Source: Oricola indica
Lineage (GTDB): Bacteria; Pseudomonadota; Alphaproteobacteria; Rhizobiales; Rhizobiaceae
Reading direction: 5' to 3'
NCBI RefSeq assembly: GCF_019966595.1
Contig: NZ_JAINFJ010000001.1
Location: 124,001-188,000, forward strand
Length of the DNA stretch: 64,000 bases
The translations under genes were made by a program, and so were the position numbers. Below the pieces are notes generated by a model. The model had not been told where the DNA came from. It was given only the letters and a program-made list of their open reading frames with translations, and ran no database searches. Positions 41,750 through 52,131 of the stretch are shown piece by piece. Numbering within the stretch: the first letter of the stretch is position 1; each line of letters starts with the position of its first letter.

Positions 41750-42585
41750 GTCCGGTCCTTTCCGAGATGCAGCATCCGGTCGAGAATGATAGCGACGACG
41801 ACGATGATGAAGCCGCTCTCGAAACCGAGCGCGGTGTTGACCTGGCCGAGCGCGCGCATCACCGGCACGCCGAGACCGTTGGCGCCGACAAGCGCCGCGA
41901 TCACCACCATCGACAGCGACAGCATGATGGTCTGGTTCAGACCCGCCATGATCTGTGGCAGCGCATAGGGCAACTCCACCTTTACCAGCTTCTGCCATCC
42001 CTTGGCACCGAAGGCCTCGGCCGCCTCGAGCAGCGGCGTCGGTGTCGAGGACACGCCAAGATAGGTCAGGCGGATAGGAGCCGGCAGAACGAAGATCACG
42101 GTTGCGAGAAGGCCCGGCACCATGCCGACGCCGAAGAAGACGATCGCCGGGATGAGGTAGACGAAGGTCGGCAGCGTCTGCATCAGGTCGAGCAACGGCT
42201 GGAGGAACTGGTAAAGCCGGGGCCGGTGCGCCGCCGCGATCCCGATCGGAACGCCGATCGCCATGCAGACGAGGCAGGAGGACAGAACCAGCGTCAGGCT
42301 CTCCGTCATCTCCTCCCAATAATCCTGGTTGATGATGAACAGGAAGCCGAGAAAGACGAGCAGGCAGATTTTCCAGCTGCGCTGCAAATACCAGGTGAGC
42401 CCGACGAAAACGGCCACGATGATCAGCGGATGGGGCGACTGAAGAACCCAGAGAATCCCGTCGATCAGGCGTTCCATCCATTCCGCCAGTCCGTCGAAAA
42501 ACCAGGCGCCATGGTGCTGGAGCCAGTCAAACACGGATTTCGCGGTCTTGCCGACCGGAATCTTGTGGTCAGTCAACCATTCCAT
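41746..42585 (-). CDS. choW: Choline/glycine betaine ABC transporter permease
   Basis: 279 residues. Multiple helices with the permease EAA-type loop EAAEAFGAKGWQKLVKVELPYALPQIMAGL, and PLLDLMQTLPTFVYLIPAIVFFGVG, a ProW/ChoW hallmark. It lies downstream of choX but is separated from it by 164 bp holding a terminator and a palindrome, so choWV may also have their own promoter. Confidence 0.92.
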   Translation of the reverse strand: MEWLTDHKIPVGKTAKSVFDWLQHHGAWFFDGLAEWMERLIDGILWVLQSPHPLIIVAVFVGLTWYLQRSWKICLLVFLGFLFIINQDYWEEMTESLTLVLSSCLVCMAIGVPIGIAAAHRPRLYQFLQPLLDLMQTLPTFVYLIPAIVFFGVGMVPGLLATVIFVLPAPIRLTYLGVSSTPTPLLEAAEAFGAKGWQKLVKVELPYALPQIMAGLNQTIMLSLSMVVIAALVGANGLGVPVMRALGQVNTALGFESGFIIVVVAIILDRMLHLGKDRT

Positions 42586-42689
42586 TCAGTACCCCTCCGA
42601 TGTCGCGGCGATCATGTTCCGCGCCAGCCGCAGATGGCGGGCGCGGGCCGATGGTTTTACGCAATGCGTTCGAAATCAATCCGAAGTCT

Positions 42690-42707
42690 CGGGATTCGCG
42701 AATCCCG
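42690..42707. promoter_or_regulatory. Perfect 18-bp palindrome in choX-choW gap
   Basis: CGGGATTCGCGAATCCCG, a perfect palindrome 10 bp beyond the choX terminator on the choW side. It can fold as a 7-bp hairpin with a CGCG loop or serve as a symmetric protein-binding site for choWV expression. Confidence 0.5.
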
Positions 42708-42717
42708 CAATGAAAAA

Positions 42718-42741
42718 GGCCGGGCTTTTTCAAGCCCGGCC
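42718..42741 (-). terminator. Intrinsic terminator after choX
   Basis: Perfect 10-bp stem GGCCGGGCTT/AAGCCCGGCC with a 4-nt loop, followed directly by TTTTT on the minus strand, 8 bp after the choX stop. It is the most convincing Rho-independent terminator among the ABC operons here. Read-through or a second promoter must supply choWV. Confidence 0.85.
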
Positions 42742-42749
42742 CGTTAGTT

Positions 42750-43673
42750 TCAGAGGCCGAAGGCGGACTTCACCGCAGGAAGCCCCGGCTCCCCGTCCTT
42801 GGTCGTCACGCCGTCGAGCCAGCCGTCGAGGACGTCCGGATTTGCCTTCATCCAGGCAAGCGACGCGTCGTCGGCATCCTCGCCATCGTCGAGGATCGCA
42901 CCCATGATCTCGTTTTCCATCGGAAGCGAGAACTTGAGATTGGTCAGGAGCTTGCCGACATTCGGGCATTCCTCGGTGTAGCCCTTGCGGGTCGTGGTGT
43001 AGACCACACCTTCGCCGCCGAAGAAGTCTTCGCCGCCCGGAAGGTATTTCAGGTCGAAATTGGCGTTCATCGGGTGCGGTTCCCAGCCGAGGAACACGAC
43101 AGGCTCTTTCTTGTCATAGGCGCGAGCGACCTGCGCGAGCATGCCCTGCTCCGAGCTTTCGACGATCTCGAAGTCCTTGAGGTCGAACTTGTTCTCCTCG
43201 GTCAGGCTGACCAGGTAGCCATTGCCCTCGTTGCCCGGCTCGATGCCGTAGATCTTTTCGTCGAGTTCGTCGGCGAATTTGTGAATGTCCGCATAGCTCT
43301 TCAGGCCGGCTTCCCATGCATAGGTCGGCGTTGCGAGCGTGTATTTCGTGCCTTCGAGATTGACGGCGACCTGTTCGATTTCGCCACTGTCGAGATACGG
43401 CTTGATCGCGGCGTTCTGCGCCGGAATCCAGTTGCCGAGGAAGACGTCCACATCGTCCTTTTCCAGCGATGCGAAGGTGACCGGAACCGACAGGACCTTA
43501 ACATCGACTTCATAGCCGAGCGCTTCGAGAACCTGCTTGGTGGCCGCCGTCGTGGTGGTGATGTCGGTCCAGCCGACATCCGAGAACACGACCTCGTCGC
43601 ATGCGGCAAGCGCTGTCCCGGAGGATGCGACGAGCGCGATCGCCCCGGTCAATGTGCTTTTCAAAATGCTCAT
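42750..43673 (-). CDS. choX: Choline ABC transporter substrate-binding protein
   Basis: 307 residues. Signal peptide MSILKSTLTGAIALVASSG with cleavage near ALA-ACDEV. The mature protein (VVFSDVGWTDITTTTAATK, VDVFLGNWIPAQ, VVFLGWEPHPMNANFDLKYL) follows the rhizobial ChoX family with aromatic-cage residues. It binds choline with high affinity in the periplasm. It is divergent from betI across a 102-bp region with a BetI-type operator. Confidence 0.92.
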   Translation of the reverse strand: MSILKSTLTGAIALVASSGTALAACDEVVFSDVGWTDITTTTAATKQVLEALGYEVDVKVLSVPVTFASLEKDDVDVFLGNWIPAQNAAIKPYLDSGEIEQVAVNLEGTKYTLATPTYAWEAGLKSYADIHKFADELDEKIYGIEPGNEGNGYLVSLTEENKFDLKDFEIVESSEQGMLAQVARAYDKKEPVVFLGWEPHPMNANFDLKYLPGGEDFFGGEGVVYTTTRKGYTEECPNVGKLLTNLKFSLPMENEIMGAILDDGEDADDASLAWMKANPDVLDGWLDGVTTKDGEPGLPAVKSAFGL

Positions 43674-43715
43674 CTGTTACTCCTGATAGCTGGTGATAAC
43701 TGGCGGTTTTTATTG

Positions 43716-43729
43716 ATTGACGGATCAAT
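43716..43729. promoter_or_regulatory. Putative BetI operator between choX and betI
   Basis: ATTGA-CGGA-TCAAT, a 5-4-5 dyad, preceded by another overlapping ATTGA (43712-43716). The ATTGA-N4-TCAAT architecture agrees with what is recalled of BetI sites in Proteobacteria. It overlaps a TTGACG -35-like element for betI, so binding would block the bet operon and probably also choX. Choline would be the inducer. Confidence 0.65.
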
Positions 43730-43775
43730 TAAAAAACAATTAGGGATGGATGGCAAGTGAGGATTGGAGAGTGCG

Positions 43776-44366
43776 GTGCCCAAGGTCGGTATGGAACCAA
43801 TTCGCAGGGACGCGCTGGTCAGCGCGACCATTGCCGAAATCGGGGCATCTGGTTCGCTTGAGGTGACGGTCAGCGCCATTGCGCGCCGCGCCGGCGTATC
43901 GCCCGCCCTCGCCCATCACTACTTCGGCTCCAAGGAACAGATCTTCCTCGCCGCCATGCGGCGCATCCTGTCGGACTTCGGCTCGGATGTGCAGAACCGG
44001 TTGAAATCGCAGACCGATCCGGTCCAGCGACTGCACGCGATTATCGCCGCCAGTTTCGGACCCGACCAGTTCGACCGCGAGATCGTCGCGGCCTGGCTCG
44101 CCTTCTATGTCCAGGCGCAGAAATCGCCGGAGGCGGCGCGGCTCCTCAGGATTTACGCCCGGCGCCTCGACTCCAATCTCGTCTACAACCTCCGCAAACT
44201 CGTCGATGAGGATACCGCCCGGCGCATCGCCCAGGGCCTGTCGTCCATGATCGACGGCTTCTATATCCGCCACGCTTTGCAAGACCACGTGCCCGATCGC
44301 ATGGGAACCATGCGCCTCGTTTGCGAATATCTCGAGATGTGCCTGAACAGGGAGACGCGAAAGTGA
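43776..44366 (+). CDS. betI: BetI, TetR-family choline-responsive repressor
   Basis: 196 residues from GTG 43776, chosen because the product then begins VPKVGMEPIRRDALV, colinear with known BetI starts (MPKLGMQSIRR type), with GGAG at the right distance. HTH at about 27-50: VSAIARRAGVSPALAHHYFGSKEQIF. C-terminal domain LCEYLEMCLN. It represses bet genes in the absence of choline. Its stop overlaps the betC GTG. Confidence 0.93.
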   Translation: MPKVGMEPIRRDALVSATIAEIGASGSLEVTVSAIARRAGVSPALAHHYFGSKEQIFLAAMRRILSDFGSDVQNRLKSQTDPVQRLHAIIAASFGPDQFDREIVAAWLAFYVQAQKSPEAARLLRIYARRLDSNLVYNLRKLVDEDTARRIAQGLSSMIDGFYIRHALQDHVPDRMGTMRLVCEYLEMCLNRETRK

Positions 44367-45880
44367 CCTCCGCACCGAATATCCTGATCCTGATGGTCGA
44401 CCAGTTGAACGGAACCTTGTTCCCGGACGGTCCCGCCGACTGGCTGCATGTGCCCAATCTGCGCAAGCTGGCGGATCGTTCTGTCCGCTTCGCCAATGCC
44501 TATACCGGCTCTCCGCTCTGCGCGCCCGGCCGCGCCAGCTTCATGGCCGGCCAGTTGCCGCGCCGCACCCGCGTCTATGACAATGCCGCAGAATTCCAGT
44601 CCGACATTCCGACCTATGCGCATCACCTTCGCCGCGCCGGCTACCAGACCTGCCTCTCCGGCAAGATGCATTTCGTCGGTCCCGACCAGTTGCATGGTTT
44701 CGAGGAGCGCCTGACAACCGACGTCTACCCGGCCGACTTCGGCTGGACACCGGACTATCGCAAGCCGGGAGAGCGCATCGACTGGTGGTATCACAACATG
44801 GGCTCGGTCACCGGCGCAGGCGTCGCTGAGATCACCAACCAGCTCGAATATGACGACGAGGTCGCCTATCACGCAACGCGCAAGGTCTATGATCTGGCAC
44901 GCGGGCGTGACGAACGGCCATGGATGCTCACCGTCTCGTTCACACATCCGCACGACCCCTATGTCGCGCGGCGCAAATATTGGGACCTGTACGAGGATTG
45001 CGAACATCTCGACCCGGTCGTCCCGTCGATCCCCTACGAGGAACAGGACGATCACTCGAAGCGGATCTTCGACGCCAATGACTGGCGCAGTTTCACCATC
45101 ACCGACGAGAATATCCGGCGTTCGCGCCGCGCCTATTTCGCCAACATCTCCTATCTCGACGACAAGATCGGCGAAATCCTGGAGGCGCTGGAAACCACGC
45201 ACCAGGCCGACAACACGATCATCCTGTTCGTGTCCGACCATGGCGACATGCTGGGCGAACGCGGCCTCTGGTTCAAGATGAGCTTCTTCGAGGGCTCGTC
45301 GCGCGTGCCGCTGATGATCGCAGCACCCGGCGTCTCGCCGGCCCGCGTTACCGAGCCTGTCAGCACGATGGACGTTACGCCGACCGTCTGCGATCTCGCC
45401 GGCATCGACATTGCCGAAATCATGCCCTGGACGGATGGCGAAACGCTCGTGCCCGCAATGAACGGGACCAAACGCGAAACGCCCGTACGCATCGAATATG
45501 CCGCCGAAGGCTCCTACGCCCCGCTCGTCTGCATCCGCGAAGGCAAGTGGAAATACACCCATTGCGAACTGGACGAGCCACAGCTCTTCGATCTCGAAGC
45601 CGATCCGCATGAATTGACGAACCTCGCGCACGCCCCCGACCATGCCGAAACGGCCTCCGAATTCGCCCGGAAAGCCGGCCGGTTCTGGGACATGGCGGCC
45701 TTCGACGCGGAGGTGCGCCAGAGCCAGGCGCGGCGATGGGTCGTCTATGAGGCCCTGCGCAACGGGGCCTATTATCCCTGGGACTACCAGCCGCTACAAA
45801 AGGCGTCCGAACGCTATATGCGCAATCACATGGACCTGAACGTTCTTGAAGAAAGCCAGCGCTTTCCGCGGGGGGACTGA
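44363..45880 (+). CDS. betC: Choline-sulfatase
   Basis: 505 residues from GTG 44363 (GTGA overlap with betI). Metal site DQLNG near residue 15; sulfatase signature SPLCAPGRASFMAG with the formylglycine precursor Cys (CAPGR where CAPSR is commoner); SDHGDMLGERGLW for the second metal/sulfate site; the C-terminal YMRNHMDLNVLEE matches BetC tails. It hydrolyses choline-O-sulfate to choline and sulfate. It needs a formylglycine-generating enzyme, not in the window. Confidence 0.92.
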   Translation: MTSAPNILILMVDQLNGTLFPDGPADWLHVPNLRKLADRSVRFANAYTGSPLCAPGRASFMAGQLPRRTRVYDNAAEFQSDIPTYAHHLRRAGYQTCLSGKMHFVGPDQLHGFEERLTTDVYPADFGWTPDYRKPGERIDWWYHNMGSVTGAGVAEITNQLEYDDEVAYHATRKVYDLARGRDERPWMLTVSFTHPHDPYVARRKYWDLYEDCEHLDPVVPSIPYEEQDDHSKRIFDANDWRSFTITDENIRRSRRAYFANISYLDDKIGEILEALETTHQADNTIILFVSDHGDMLGERGLWFKMSFFEGSSRVPLMIAAPGVSPARVTEPVSTMDVTPTVCDLAGIDIAEIMPWTDGETLVPAMNGTKRETPVRIEYAAEGSYAPLVCIREGKWKYTHCELDEPQLFDLEADPHELTNLAHAPDHAETASEFARKAGRFWDMAAFDAEVRQSQARRWVVYEALRNGAYYPWDYQPLQKASERYMRNHMDLNVLEESQRFPRGD

Positions 45881-45881
45881 C

Positions 45882-46526
45882 ATGCTGACGGTTTACGGAC
45901 GTGCCACCTCGTCCAATGTACAAACGGTCATGTGGACGATTGCCGAACTTGGCCTCGATTGCGAAAGGCTCGATTACGGCGGTGCCTTCGGCGGCAACGA
46001 CACACCGGAATTCCTCGCAATGAACCCGAACGGCCTGGTGCCGGTCGTCATCGACGGAGACGGACCTCCGCTCTGGGAGAGCCCGGCAGTTCTTCGCTAT
46101 CTCGCAGCCCGGTACGGCGACGAACAATTCTGGCCAGCCGACCCAGCGCTACGCGCGAGCCAGGATATCTGGGCGGAATGGACCAAGACGACCTTTTACC
46201 CGACGCTGATTGGACAGGTCTTCGGGCCTCTCGTCCGCCTGCGACCAGAACAGCGCAATGAGCAACAAATCGGAGCCGGGGTAGAGGGGCTCAAGCCACT
46301 GGCCCGCATGCTGGACAATCGCCTCACCGGCACTGCCTTCATCGGCGGCGATGCGCCATCCTTCGCCGACATGATGACCGGCCACCTTCTGTATCGCTAC
46401 TACACCCTGCCGATCGACCGTGCTGAAACGCCGGCGCTCGATACCTACTATACGCGCCTTCATGCACGCGAGGCTTATCGCCAGCATGTCATGGTATCCT
46501 ACGAATCCCTGAGACCGAGCTCATGA
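45882..46526 (+). CDS. Glutathione S-transferase family protein embedded in the bet operon
   Basis: 214 residues. Thioredoxin-fold N-domain [20 protein letters not shown] with a Ser in the active position; cis-Pro GLVPVV and the glutathione-binding [14 protein letters not shown]; helical C-domain with [13 protein letters not shown] (N-capping box). It starts 1 bp after betC and overlaps betB by ATGA, so it is a true member of the operon. GST is not part of classical betICBA; its role in choline or betaine metabolism is unknown. Possibly aldehyde detoxification. Confidence 0.9.
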   Translation: MLTVYGRATSSNVQTVMWTIAELGLDCERLDYGGAFGGNDTPEFLAMNPNGLVPVVIDGDGPPLWESPAVLRYLAARYGDEQFWPADPALRASQDIWAEWTKTTFYPTLIGQVFGPLVRLRPEQRNEQQIGAGVEGLKPLARMLDNRLTGTAFIGGDAPSFADMMTGHLLYRYYTLPIDRAETPALDTYYTRLHAREAYRQHVMVSYESLRPSS

Positions 46527-47986
46527 AATACCAGCCTCCCGCTTCCCATTTCATCGACGGTAATCCGGTTGAAGACACAACTGGCCGCCCGATCGACGTC
46601 ATCTATCCCGCGACCGGCGAAACGATCGCGACCATTCACTCGGCAACCGACACCGTCATAAGTCAGGCGCTCGAAAGCGCCGTGCGAGCGCAAGCCGAAT
46701 GGGCGGCGCGGTCGCCGACCGAGCGCGGCCGCGTGCTGCGCCGCGCCGCCGACATCATGCGCGACCGTAACCGCGAGCTCTCGGAAATCGAGACGCACGA
46801 CACCGGCAAGCCCTTGCAGGAAACGCTTGTCGCCGACGCCATGTCGGGTGCCGACGCGCTGGAATATTTCGGCGGCATTACGCCGACCATTGGTGGCGAG
46901 ACCGTCGAACTGGGCGGTGATTTCGCCTATACCCGCCGCGAACCGCTTGGCGTATGCGTTGGGATCGGTGCGTGGAACTACCCGATCCAGATCGCGTCGT
47001 GGAAGGCTGCGCCTGCGCTCGCCTGTGGCAACGCGATGATCTTCAAGCCATCGGAAATGACGCCGCTGTCGGCCCTGAAACTGGCAGAGATTCTGATCGA
47101 CGCCGGCGCGCCCGCCGGTCTGCTCAACGTCGTCCAGGGCTATGGCGATGTCGGCGCGGCGCTGACGACCGATCCGCGCGTCGCCAAGGTGTCGCTGACG
47201 GGCTCTGTGCCCACCGGCCGCAAGGTCTATGCGAGTGCGGCTGAGGGCTTGCGTCATGTCACCATGGAGCTCGGCGGCAAGTCGCCCCTGATCGTCTTCG
47301 AGGATGCCGATATCGAGAACGCCATCGGCGGCGCGATGCTCGGCAACTTCTATTCGACGGGCCAGATCTGCTCGAACGGGACCCGCGTCTTCGTGCATCG
47401 CGCGATCCGCGACCGCTTCGTTGAACGTCTGGTCGAACGCACCCGCTCGATCGTCATCGGCGATCCGATGGACGAAGCCGTGCAGCTGGGACCGATGGTC
47501 TCGGCCACACAGCGCGAGAAAGTGATGGGTTATGTGGAAACCGGAAAGACCGAAGGCGCGACGCTGGAAATCGGCGGCGGCATTCCCTCCATCCAGGGTT
47601 TCGAGAACGGATACTTCATCGAACCGGCGGTTTTCACCGGCGTCACGGACGACATGACCATCGCGAAAGAGGAAATCTTCGGGCCGGTCATGTCGGTGCT
47701 TGATTTCGAGGACGATGACGAGGTGATCGCGCGCGCCAACGCGACCGAATTCGGCCTTGCTGCGGGCGTCTTCACCGCCAACATGACGCGGGCCCACAAG
47801 GCGGTTGCACGGCTGCTGGCCGGCACCTGCTGGATCAATACCTACAATCTGACGCCTGCCGGCATGCCCTTCGGTGGTGTCAAGGCCTCCGGCTTCGGGC
47901 GCGAGAACGCGGCCGCCGCGATCGACGCCTACAGCCAGGTCAAGAGCGTCTATGTCGGTCTCGAACCGGTCGACAGCCCTTACTGA
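46523..47986 (+). CDS. betB: Betaine aldehyde dehydrogenase
   Basis: 487 residues, the usual BetB length. Catalytic Glu249 (MELGGKSP) and Cys283 ([15 protein letters not shown]); cofactor segment [20 protein letters not shown]; the BetB-typical [29 protein letters not shown]. It oxidises betaine aldehyde to glycine betaine with NAD(P). Overlaps the GST gene. Confidence 0.95.
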   Translation: MKYQPPASHFIDGNPVEDTTGRPIDVIYPATGETIATIHSATDTVISQALESAVRAQAEWAARSPTERGRVLRRAADIMRDRNRELSEIETHDTGKPLQETLVADAMSGADALEYFGGITPTIGGETVELGGDFAYTRREPLGVCVGIGAWNYPIQIASWKAAPALACGNAMIFKPSEMTPLSALKLAEILIDAGAPAGLLNVVQGYGDVGAALTTDPRVAKVSLTGSVPTGRKVYASAAEGLRHVTMELGGKSPLIVFEDADIENAIGGAMLGNFYSTGQICSNGTRVFVHRAIRDRFVERLVERTRSIVIGDPMDEAVQLGPMVSATQREKVMGYVETGKTEGATLEIGGGIPSIQGFENGYFIEPAVFTGVTDDMTIAKEEIFGPVMSVLDFEDDDEVIARANATEFGLAAGVFTANMTRAHKAVARLLAGTCWINTYNLTPAGMPFGGVKASGFGRENAAAAIDAYSQVKSVYVGLEPVDSPY

Positions 47987-48001
47987 CGGAACGGGAATGC
48001 C

Positions 48002-49663
48002 ATGGAAGCGGATTACATCATCATCGGCTCCGGCTCGGCCGGTTCGGCCATGGCGTACCGCCTGACCGAGGACGGCAAGCATTCCGTCATCGTCGTCGAG
48101 GCCGGTGGGACGGACGCCGGCCCCTTCATCCAGATGCCGGGCGCCCTCTCCTACCCGATGAACATGAAGCGGTACGACTGGGGATACCAGTCTGAACCGG
48201 AACCGCATCTCGGCGGGCGCAGGCTGGCCACACCGCGCGGCCATGTCATCGGCGGATCGTCCTCGATCAATGGCATGGTCTATGTGCGCGGCCATGCGCG
48301 CGATTACGACCACTGGGCTGAAAGCGGGGCGGCCGGCTGGGCCTATGCCGACGTGCTGCCCTATTTCAAGCGGCTGGAAAACTGGCACGACGGCGGCCAT
48401 GGCGGAGATCCGTCCTGGCGCGGAAAATCCGGCCCTCTGCATGTCACCCGGGGCAAGCGCGACAATCCCCTCTTCCACGCATTCGTCGAGGCTGGCAAGC
48501 AAGCCGGTTTCGAGATCACGCCAGACTACAATGGCGAGAAACAGGAAGGGTTCGGCCCGATGGAGCAGACGGTCTGGAAAGGCCGCCGCTGGTCCACCGC
48601 CAATGCCTATCTGAAGCCGGCACTGAAGCGTCAGAACTGCACGCTCGTGCGCGCCTTCGCGCGGCGAGTGGTCGTCGAGAACGGTCGCGTGACCGGCGTC
48701 GAGATCGAACGCGGTGGACAGGTCGAGACCCTCACCGCGCGCAATGAAGTCATAGTCGCAGCCTCCTCGATCAATACGCCGAAGATCCTGCTGCTGTCGG
48801 GCATCGGTCCTGCAGCGCAATTGGCCGAACACGGCATCGACATGGTCGCCAATCGTCCGGGCGTCGGCGAGAACCTGCAGGACCACCTCGAACTCTATAT
48901 CCAGCAGGCCAGCACCCAGCCGATCACGCTCTACAAATACTGGAACCTGTTCGGCAAGGCATGGGTCGGGGCGCTGTGGCTTCTTACCAAGAACGGACCC
49001 GGTGCGTCCAACCAGTTCGAGAGCGCGGCTTTCCTGCGCTCGAAACCCGGCGTCGACTATCCCGACATCCAGTATCACTTCCTGCCGATCGCTGTGCGCT
49101 ACGATGGCAAGGCGGCGGCGGAAGGTCACGGTTTCCAGGCGCATGTCGGGCCGATGCGCTCACCCTCGCGCGGCAGCGTCACGTTGCGTTCATCGGACCC
49201 CAAGCAACCGCCGAAAATCGTGTTCAACTATATGAGCCATGAACAGGACTGGTCGGATTTCCGTCACTGCATCCGCCTGACACGGGAAGTTTTCGGTCAG
49301 GCGGCGTTCGATCCCTATCGCGGCAAGGAAATCCAGCCTGGGGCATCGCTCCAGTCGGACGAGGAACTGAATGGTTTCATCCGCGAGCACGCGGAAAGCG
49401 CCTATCACCCCTGCGGGACGGCGCGGATGGGCCGGGCGGACGATCCCATGGCGGTGGTCGATCCGGAATGCCGGGTGATCGGCGTCGAGGGCCTGCGGGT
49501 CGCCGACTCCTCGATCTTCCCGCGCATCACCAACGGCAATCTCAACGCGCCATCGATCCTTGTCGGTGAAAAGGCGTCGGACCATATTCTCGGCCGAACG
49601 CCCCTGCCCCCGGAAAATTCCGAACCCTGGATCAATCCGCGCTGGCAGACGTCGGACCGCTGA
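48002..49663 (+). CDS. betA: Choline dehydrogenase (GMC oxidoreductase)
   Basis: 553 residues. FAD-binding [16 protein letters not shown] at 4-19, GMC signature 1 [24 protein letters not shown], signature 2 near [16 protein letters not shown], and the C-terminal catalytic His in [10 protein letters not shown] with NGNLNAPSI. It oxidises choline to betaine aldehyde and passes electrons to the respiratory chain. Last gene of betI-betC-gst-betB-betA. Confidence 0.95.
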   Translation: MEADYIIIGSGSAGSAMAYRLTEDGKHSVIVVEAGGTDAGPFIQMPGALSYPMNMKRYDWGYQSEPEPHLGGRRLATPRGHVIGGSSSINGMVYVRGHARDYDHWAESGAAGWAYADVLPYFKRLENWHDGGHGGDPSWRGKSGPLHVTRGKRDNPLFHAFVEAGKQAGFEITPDYNGEKQEGFGPMEQTVWKGRRWSTANAYLKPALKRQNCTLVRAFARRVVVENGRVTGVEIERGGQVETLTARNEVIVAASSINTPKILLLSGIGPAAQLAEHGIDMVANRPGVGENLQDHLELYIQQASTQPITLYKYWNLFGKAWVGALWLLTKNGPGASNQFESAAFLRSKPGVDYPDIQYHFLPIAVRYDGKAAAEGHGFQAHVGPMRSPSRGSVTLRSSDPKQPPKIVFNYMSHEQDWSDFRHCIRLTREVFGQAAFDPYRGKEIQPGASLQSDEELNGFIREHAESAYHPCGTARMGRADDPMAVVDPECRVIGVEGLRVADSSIFPRITNGNLNAPSILVGEKASDHILGRTPLPPENSEPWINPRWQTSDR

Positions 49664-49684
49664 CGCGGCTCGAACAACTCTGCG

Positions 49685-50158
49685 TCAGGCAGCTTCCATG
49701 TTCTCCTGAACGGTGTCGAACAGTGTCTTCAGGTCAAGGAAGCAGACCATGTCGTCACCGACCGGCACGATGCCGCGGGTCAGCGCCTTTTCTTCCGCGC
49801 TCATCACGTCCGGCACCGGCTGCATTTCTTCCGGCTTGACGGTGACCATGTCGGACACGCTGTCGACCAGGATGCCGACGCCGCGATCGCCCTCGTCGAT
49901 CACGATGATGGCGCTCTGTTCGGTCGGCTGGATCGCAGGCAGACCGAGGCGAAGCGCCATGTCGACCACCGGAATGACCTTGCCGCGCAGATTGATGAAG
50001 CCCAGCACGTAATCCGGAGAATGCGGCAGCGGCGTCGCCTTCTGCCAGACCCGGATTTCCTTTACCGCCATGATATCAAGGCAGAAAACCTGGTCCGAAA
50101 GGCGGAACGAAATGATCTTCAGGATCGGTTCCGACGTGTTCATATTGCTATCTCTCAT
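49685..50158 (-). CDS. cheW: CheW chemotaxis coupling protein
   Basis: 157 residues from ATG 50158, which shares one base with the chemoreceptor stop and has an SD GGGAAGA within it; a later ATG (50143) lacks a good SD. ISFRLSDQVFCLDIMAVKEI, GFINLRGKVIPVVDMALRLGLP and VGILVDSVSDMVTV are the CheW/SH3-like core. It links receptor and CheA. Immediately downstream of an MCP, so the two may be co-regulated. Confidence 0.92.
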   Translation of the reverse strand: MRDSNMNTSEPILKIISFRLSDQVFCLDIMAVKEIRVWQKATPLPHSPDYVLGFINLRGKVIPVVDMALRLGLPAIQPTEQSAIIVIDEGDRGVGILVDSVSDMVTVKPEEMQPVPDVMSAEEKALTRGIVPVGDDMVCFLDLKTLFDTVQENMEAA

Positions 50159-52131
50159 CAAAATTCTTCCCATTCGTCAGGATTGGTAGCGAGGTTGGAC
50201 TTGGCGTTGAACGCCCGCGCAATGTTTCCGACCATCGCCCGCGCAGGCGATGCGACGGTCCGTGCCGCTTCCCCGGCAGGCACAGGCCGCGGGGCGGATG
50301 CGACCTTCGGCTGCCCCCCGAGACGGAAAGTGGCGATCTTGGATTTCATGTCGCCGGCTTCGTCGGAAAGCCTGTGGGTCAGCGCGTTTGTTTCCTCGAC
50401 CATGGCGGCGTTTTTCTGCGTCACCTGATCGAGCTGATTGATCGAGTTGGAAATGTCCTTGATGCCGGTCGATTGCTCGCTCGCGGCCGTGGCGATCGAC
50501 TGGATGCGGTCGTTGACATCATTCACCTTCTCGGAAATTTCCGAAAGCGCCGCACCGGTGCGGTTGACGAGTTCGACGCCGGTGGAAACCTCGCGGCCCG
50601 ACTTTGTAATCAGGTCCTTGATCTCCTTGGCGGCGCCCGCCGAACGCTGCGCGAGTTCGCGCACTTCCTGCGCGACAACGGCAAAGCCCTTGCCCGCCTC
50701 GCCCGCCCGCGCGGCCTCGACACCGGCGTTGAGGGCCAGCAGGTTCGTCTGGAAGGCGATCTCGTCGATCACGTTGATGATGTTGGAGATTTCGCCCGAA
50801 GCCTGCTCGATCTGTCCCATCGCGGACACCGCATCAGCGACGATCTTGCTGGAGGACTCCGTCTCGGCCTTTGTCGAGGCGACCTTTTCGCTGGCCTCAC
50901 GGGCCATCTCGGCCGCGCTGGTGACCGTGGCCGCAATTTCCTCGACAGCGGCGGAGGTCTCTTCGAGCGAAGCCGCCTGCTGTTCGGTGCGCCGCGACAG
51001 CTCGTCAACGGAGCTGCGCATTTCAACCGCGCCGCTTTCGATAACCTCGGTGTTGTCGCGCACGTCCTCGAGCGTCTCGCGAAGCTTCGCGATGGCCGAG
51101 TTGAAGTCCATCCGAATCGTGTCGAGGCTTTCGATGAACGGAGATTCGATGCGCACGGAGAGGTCACCCTCCGCCACACGCTGCAGGCCCTCGCCAAGAC
51201 GGCTGACGACTTCATCGACACGGGCCGCTTCTTCCCGGCGCGTCTCGTCGTTCTGCTGGCGCTCCGTCTCGGTCATCGAGCGGCTCTCCTCGGCCTCCCG
51301 CTCGACGCGCTGCTTGGCGAGCGCGTTCTCGCGGAAGATTTCAAGCGCACGCGCCATCGCACCGATTTCGTTCTTCGCTTCCGTGTGCGGGACTTCGATA
51401 TCCAGTTTGCCCTCGGCCAGCGCCTGTGCCGTCTCCGTCAAACGCGGGATCGGCCGCAGGATCGCACGCGACAGAAACGCCATTGCGATGATGGCGGCGA
51501 CAAGTACGGCAAGCGATGCAATCGCAAGCGCCGACGACATCTCACCTGCCAGGGCCGTGATCACCGACTTCTGCACTCCGGCATAGAGGATGCCCGTGAC
51601 ATCGCCGGACGGCGAGAAGATCGGCTGATAAATGGTGAAATAGGGTGTTCCCAGAATGACCGCCTCGCCGCGGAAGGTCTCGCCCCTGGTGACGACCGGA
51701 TAGACCGCGCCACTCTGACCGAGTTGCGTGCCGACCGCGCGGTTGCCGTCCGGCTTCACGATATTGGTCGTGCGGCGCCAGAAATCTTGGCTTTCCGCGT
51801 CCCAGGCAAAAACCGTCGCCGTTTCGCCGGTCATGCGGCCGACGCTGTCGATCATGTCATGGGTTGCGAAGGATTGCGGGATTTCCTCCATGACGATGCG
51901 GTCGACATTGCCGTCCGCCGCCCAGGTCACTGTCGTCCCCGGAATGTCGCGTTCGGCGATCGTTGCGGCGACGCGGAGGCTCGCATCCTGCCGGTGAACG
52001 GCTTCGCTGGCGATACGATCCGAGACGATCATGTAGACGGCGGCCGATACCGCCAGCAATGAGAGGACGATGATGAAACCGGTCGATGCGGTGACGATAC
52101 GGACAAGGCCGAAACGGGAAAGGAAACTCAT
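50158..52131 (-). CDS. Methyl-accepting chemotaxis protein with Cache-type sensor and C-terminal docking pentapeptide
   Basis: 657 residues from ATG 52131 (SD GAGGAA). TM1 about 10-34; periplasmic sensor about 35-205 of single-Cache type ([39 protein letters not shown]-like end [11 protein letters not shown]); TM2 about 210-230; HAMP; coiled coil; the signaling tip [24 protein letters not shown]; and the last five residues EWEEF, resembling the NWETF-type CheR/CheB tether. The ligand is unknown; sCache_3-type sensors often bind small organic acids. Confidence 0.92.
   Translation of the reverse strand: MSFLSRFGLVRIVTASTGFIIVLSLLAVSAAVYMIVSDRIASEAVHRQDASLRVAATIAERDIPGTTVTWAADGNVDRIVMEEIPQSFATHDMIDSVGRMTGETATVFAWDAESQDFWRRTTNIVKPDGNRAVGTQLGQSGAVYPVVTRGETFRGEAVILGTPYFTIYQPIFSPSGDVTGILYAGVQKSVITALAGEMSSALAIASLAVLVAAIIAMAFLSRAILRPIPRLTETAQALAEGKLDIEVPHTEAKNEIGAMARALEIFRENALAKQRVEREAEESRSMTETERQQNDETRREEAARVDEVVSRLGEGLQRVAEGDLSVRIESPFIESLDTIRMDFNSAIAKLRETLEDVRDNTEVIESGAVEMRSSVDELSRRTEQQAASLEETSAAVEEIAATVTSAAEMAREASEKVASTKAETESSSKIVADAVSAMGQIEQASGEISNIINVIDEIAFQTNLLALNAGVEAARAGEAGKGFAVVAQEVRELAQRSAGAAKEIKDLITKSGREVSTGVELVNRTGAALSEISEKVNDVNDRIQSIATAASEQSTGIKDISNSINQLDQVTQKNAAMVEETNALTHRLSDEAGDMKSKIATFRLGGQPKVASAPRPVPAGEAARTVASPARAMVGNIARAFNAKSNLATNPDEWEEF

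Noticed and set aside
44261-45643. A 460-codon minus-strand open frame opposite betC
   Set aside because: Same mirror effect; betC carries intact sulfatase motifs on the other strand.
46499-49144. An 881-codon minus-strand open frame opposite betB and betA
   Set aside because: Antisense to two well-conserved dehydrogenases; the translation has no family signature and shows the amino-acid bias of codon-mirror frames.
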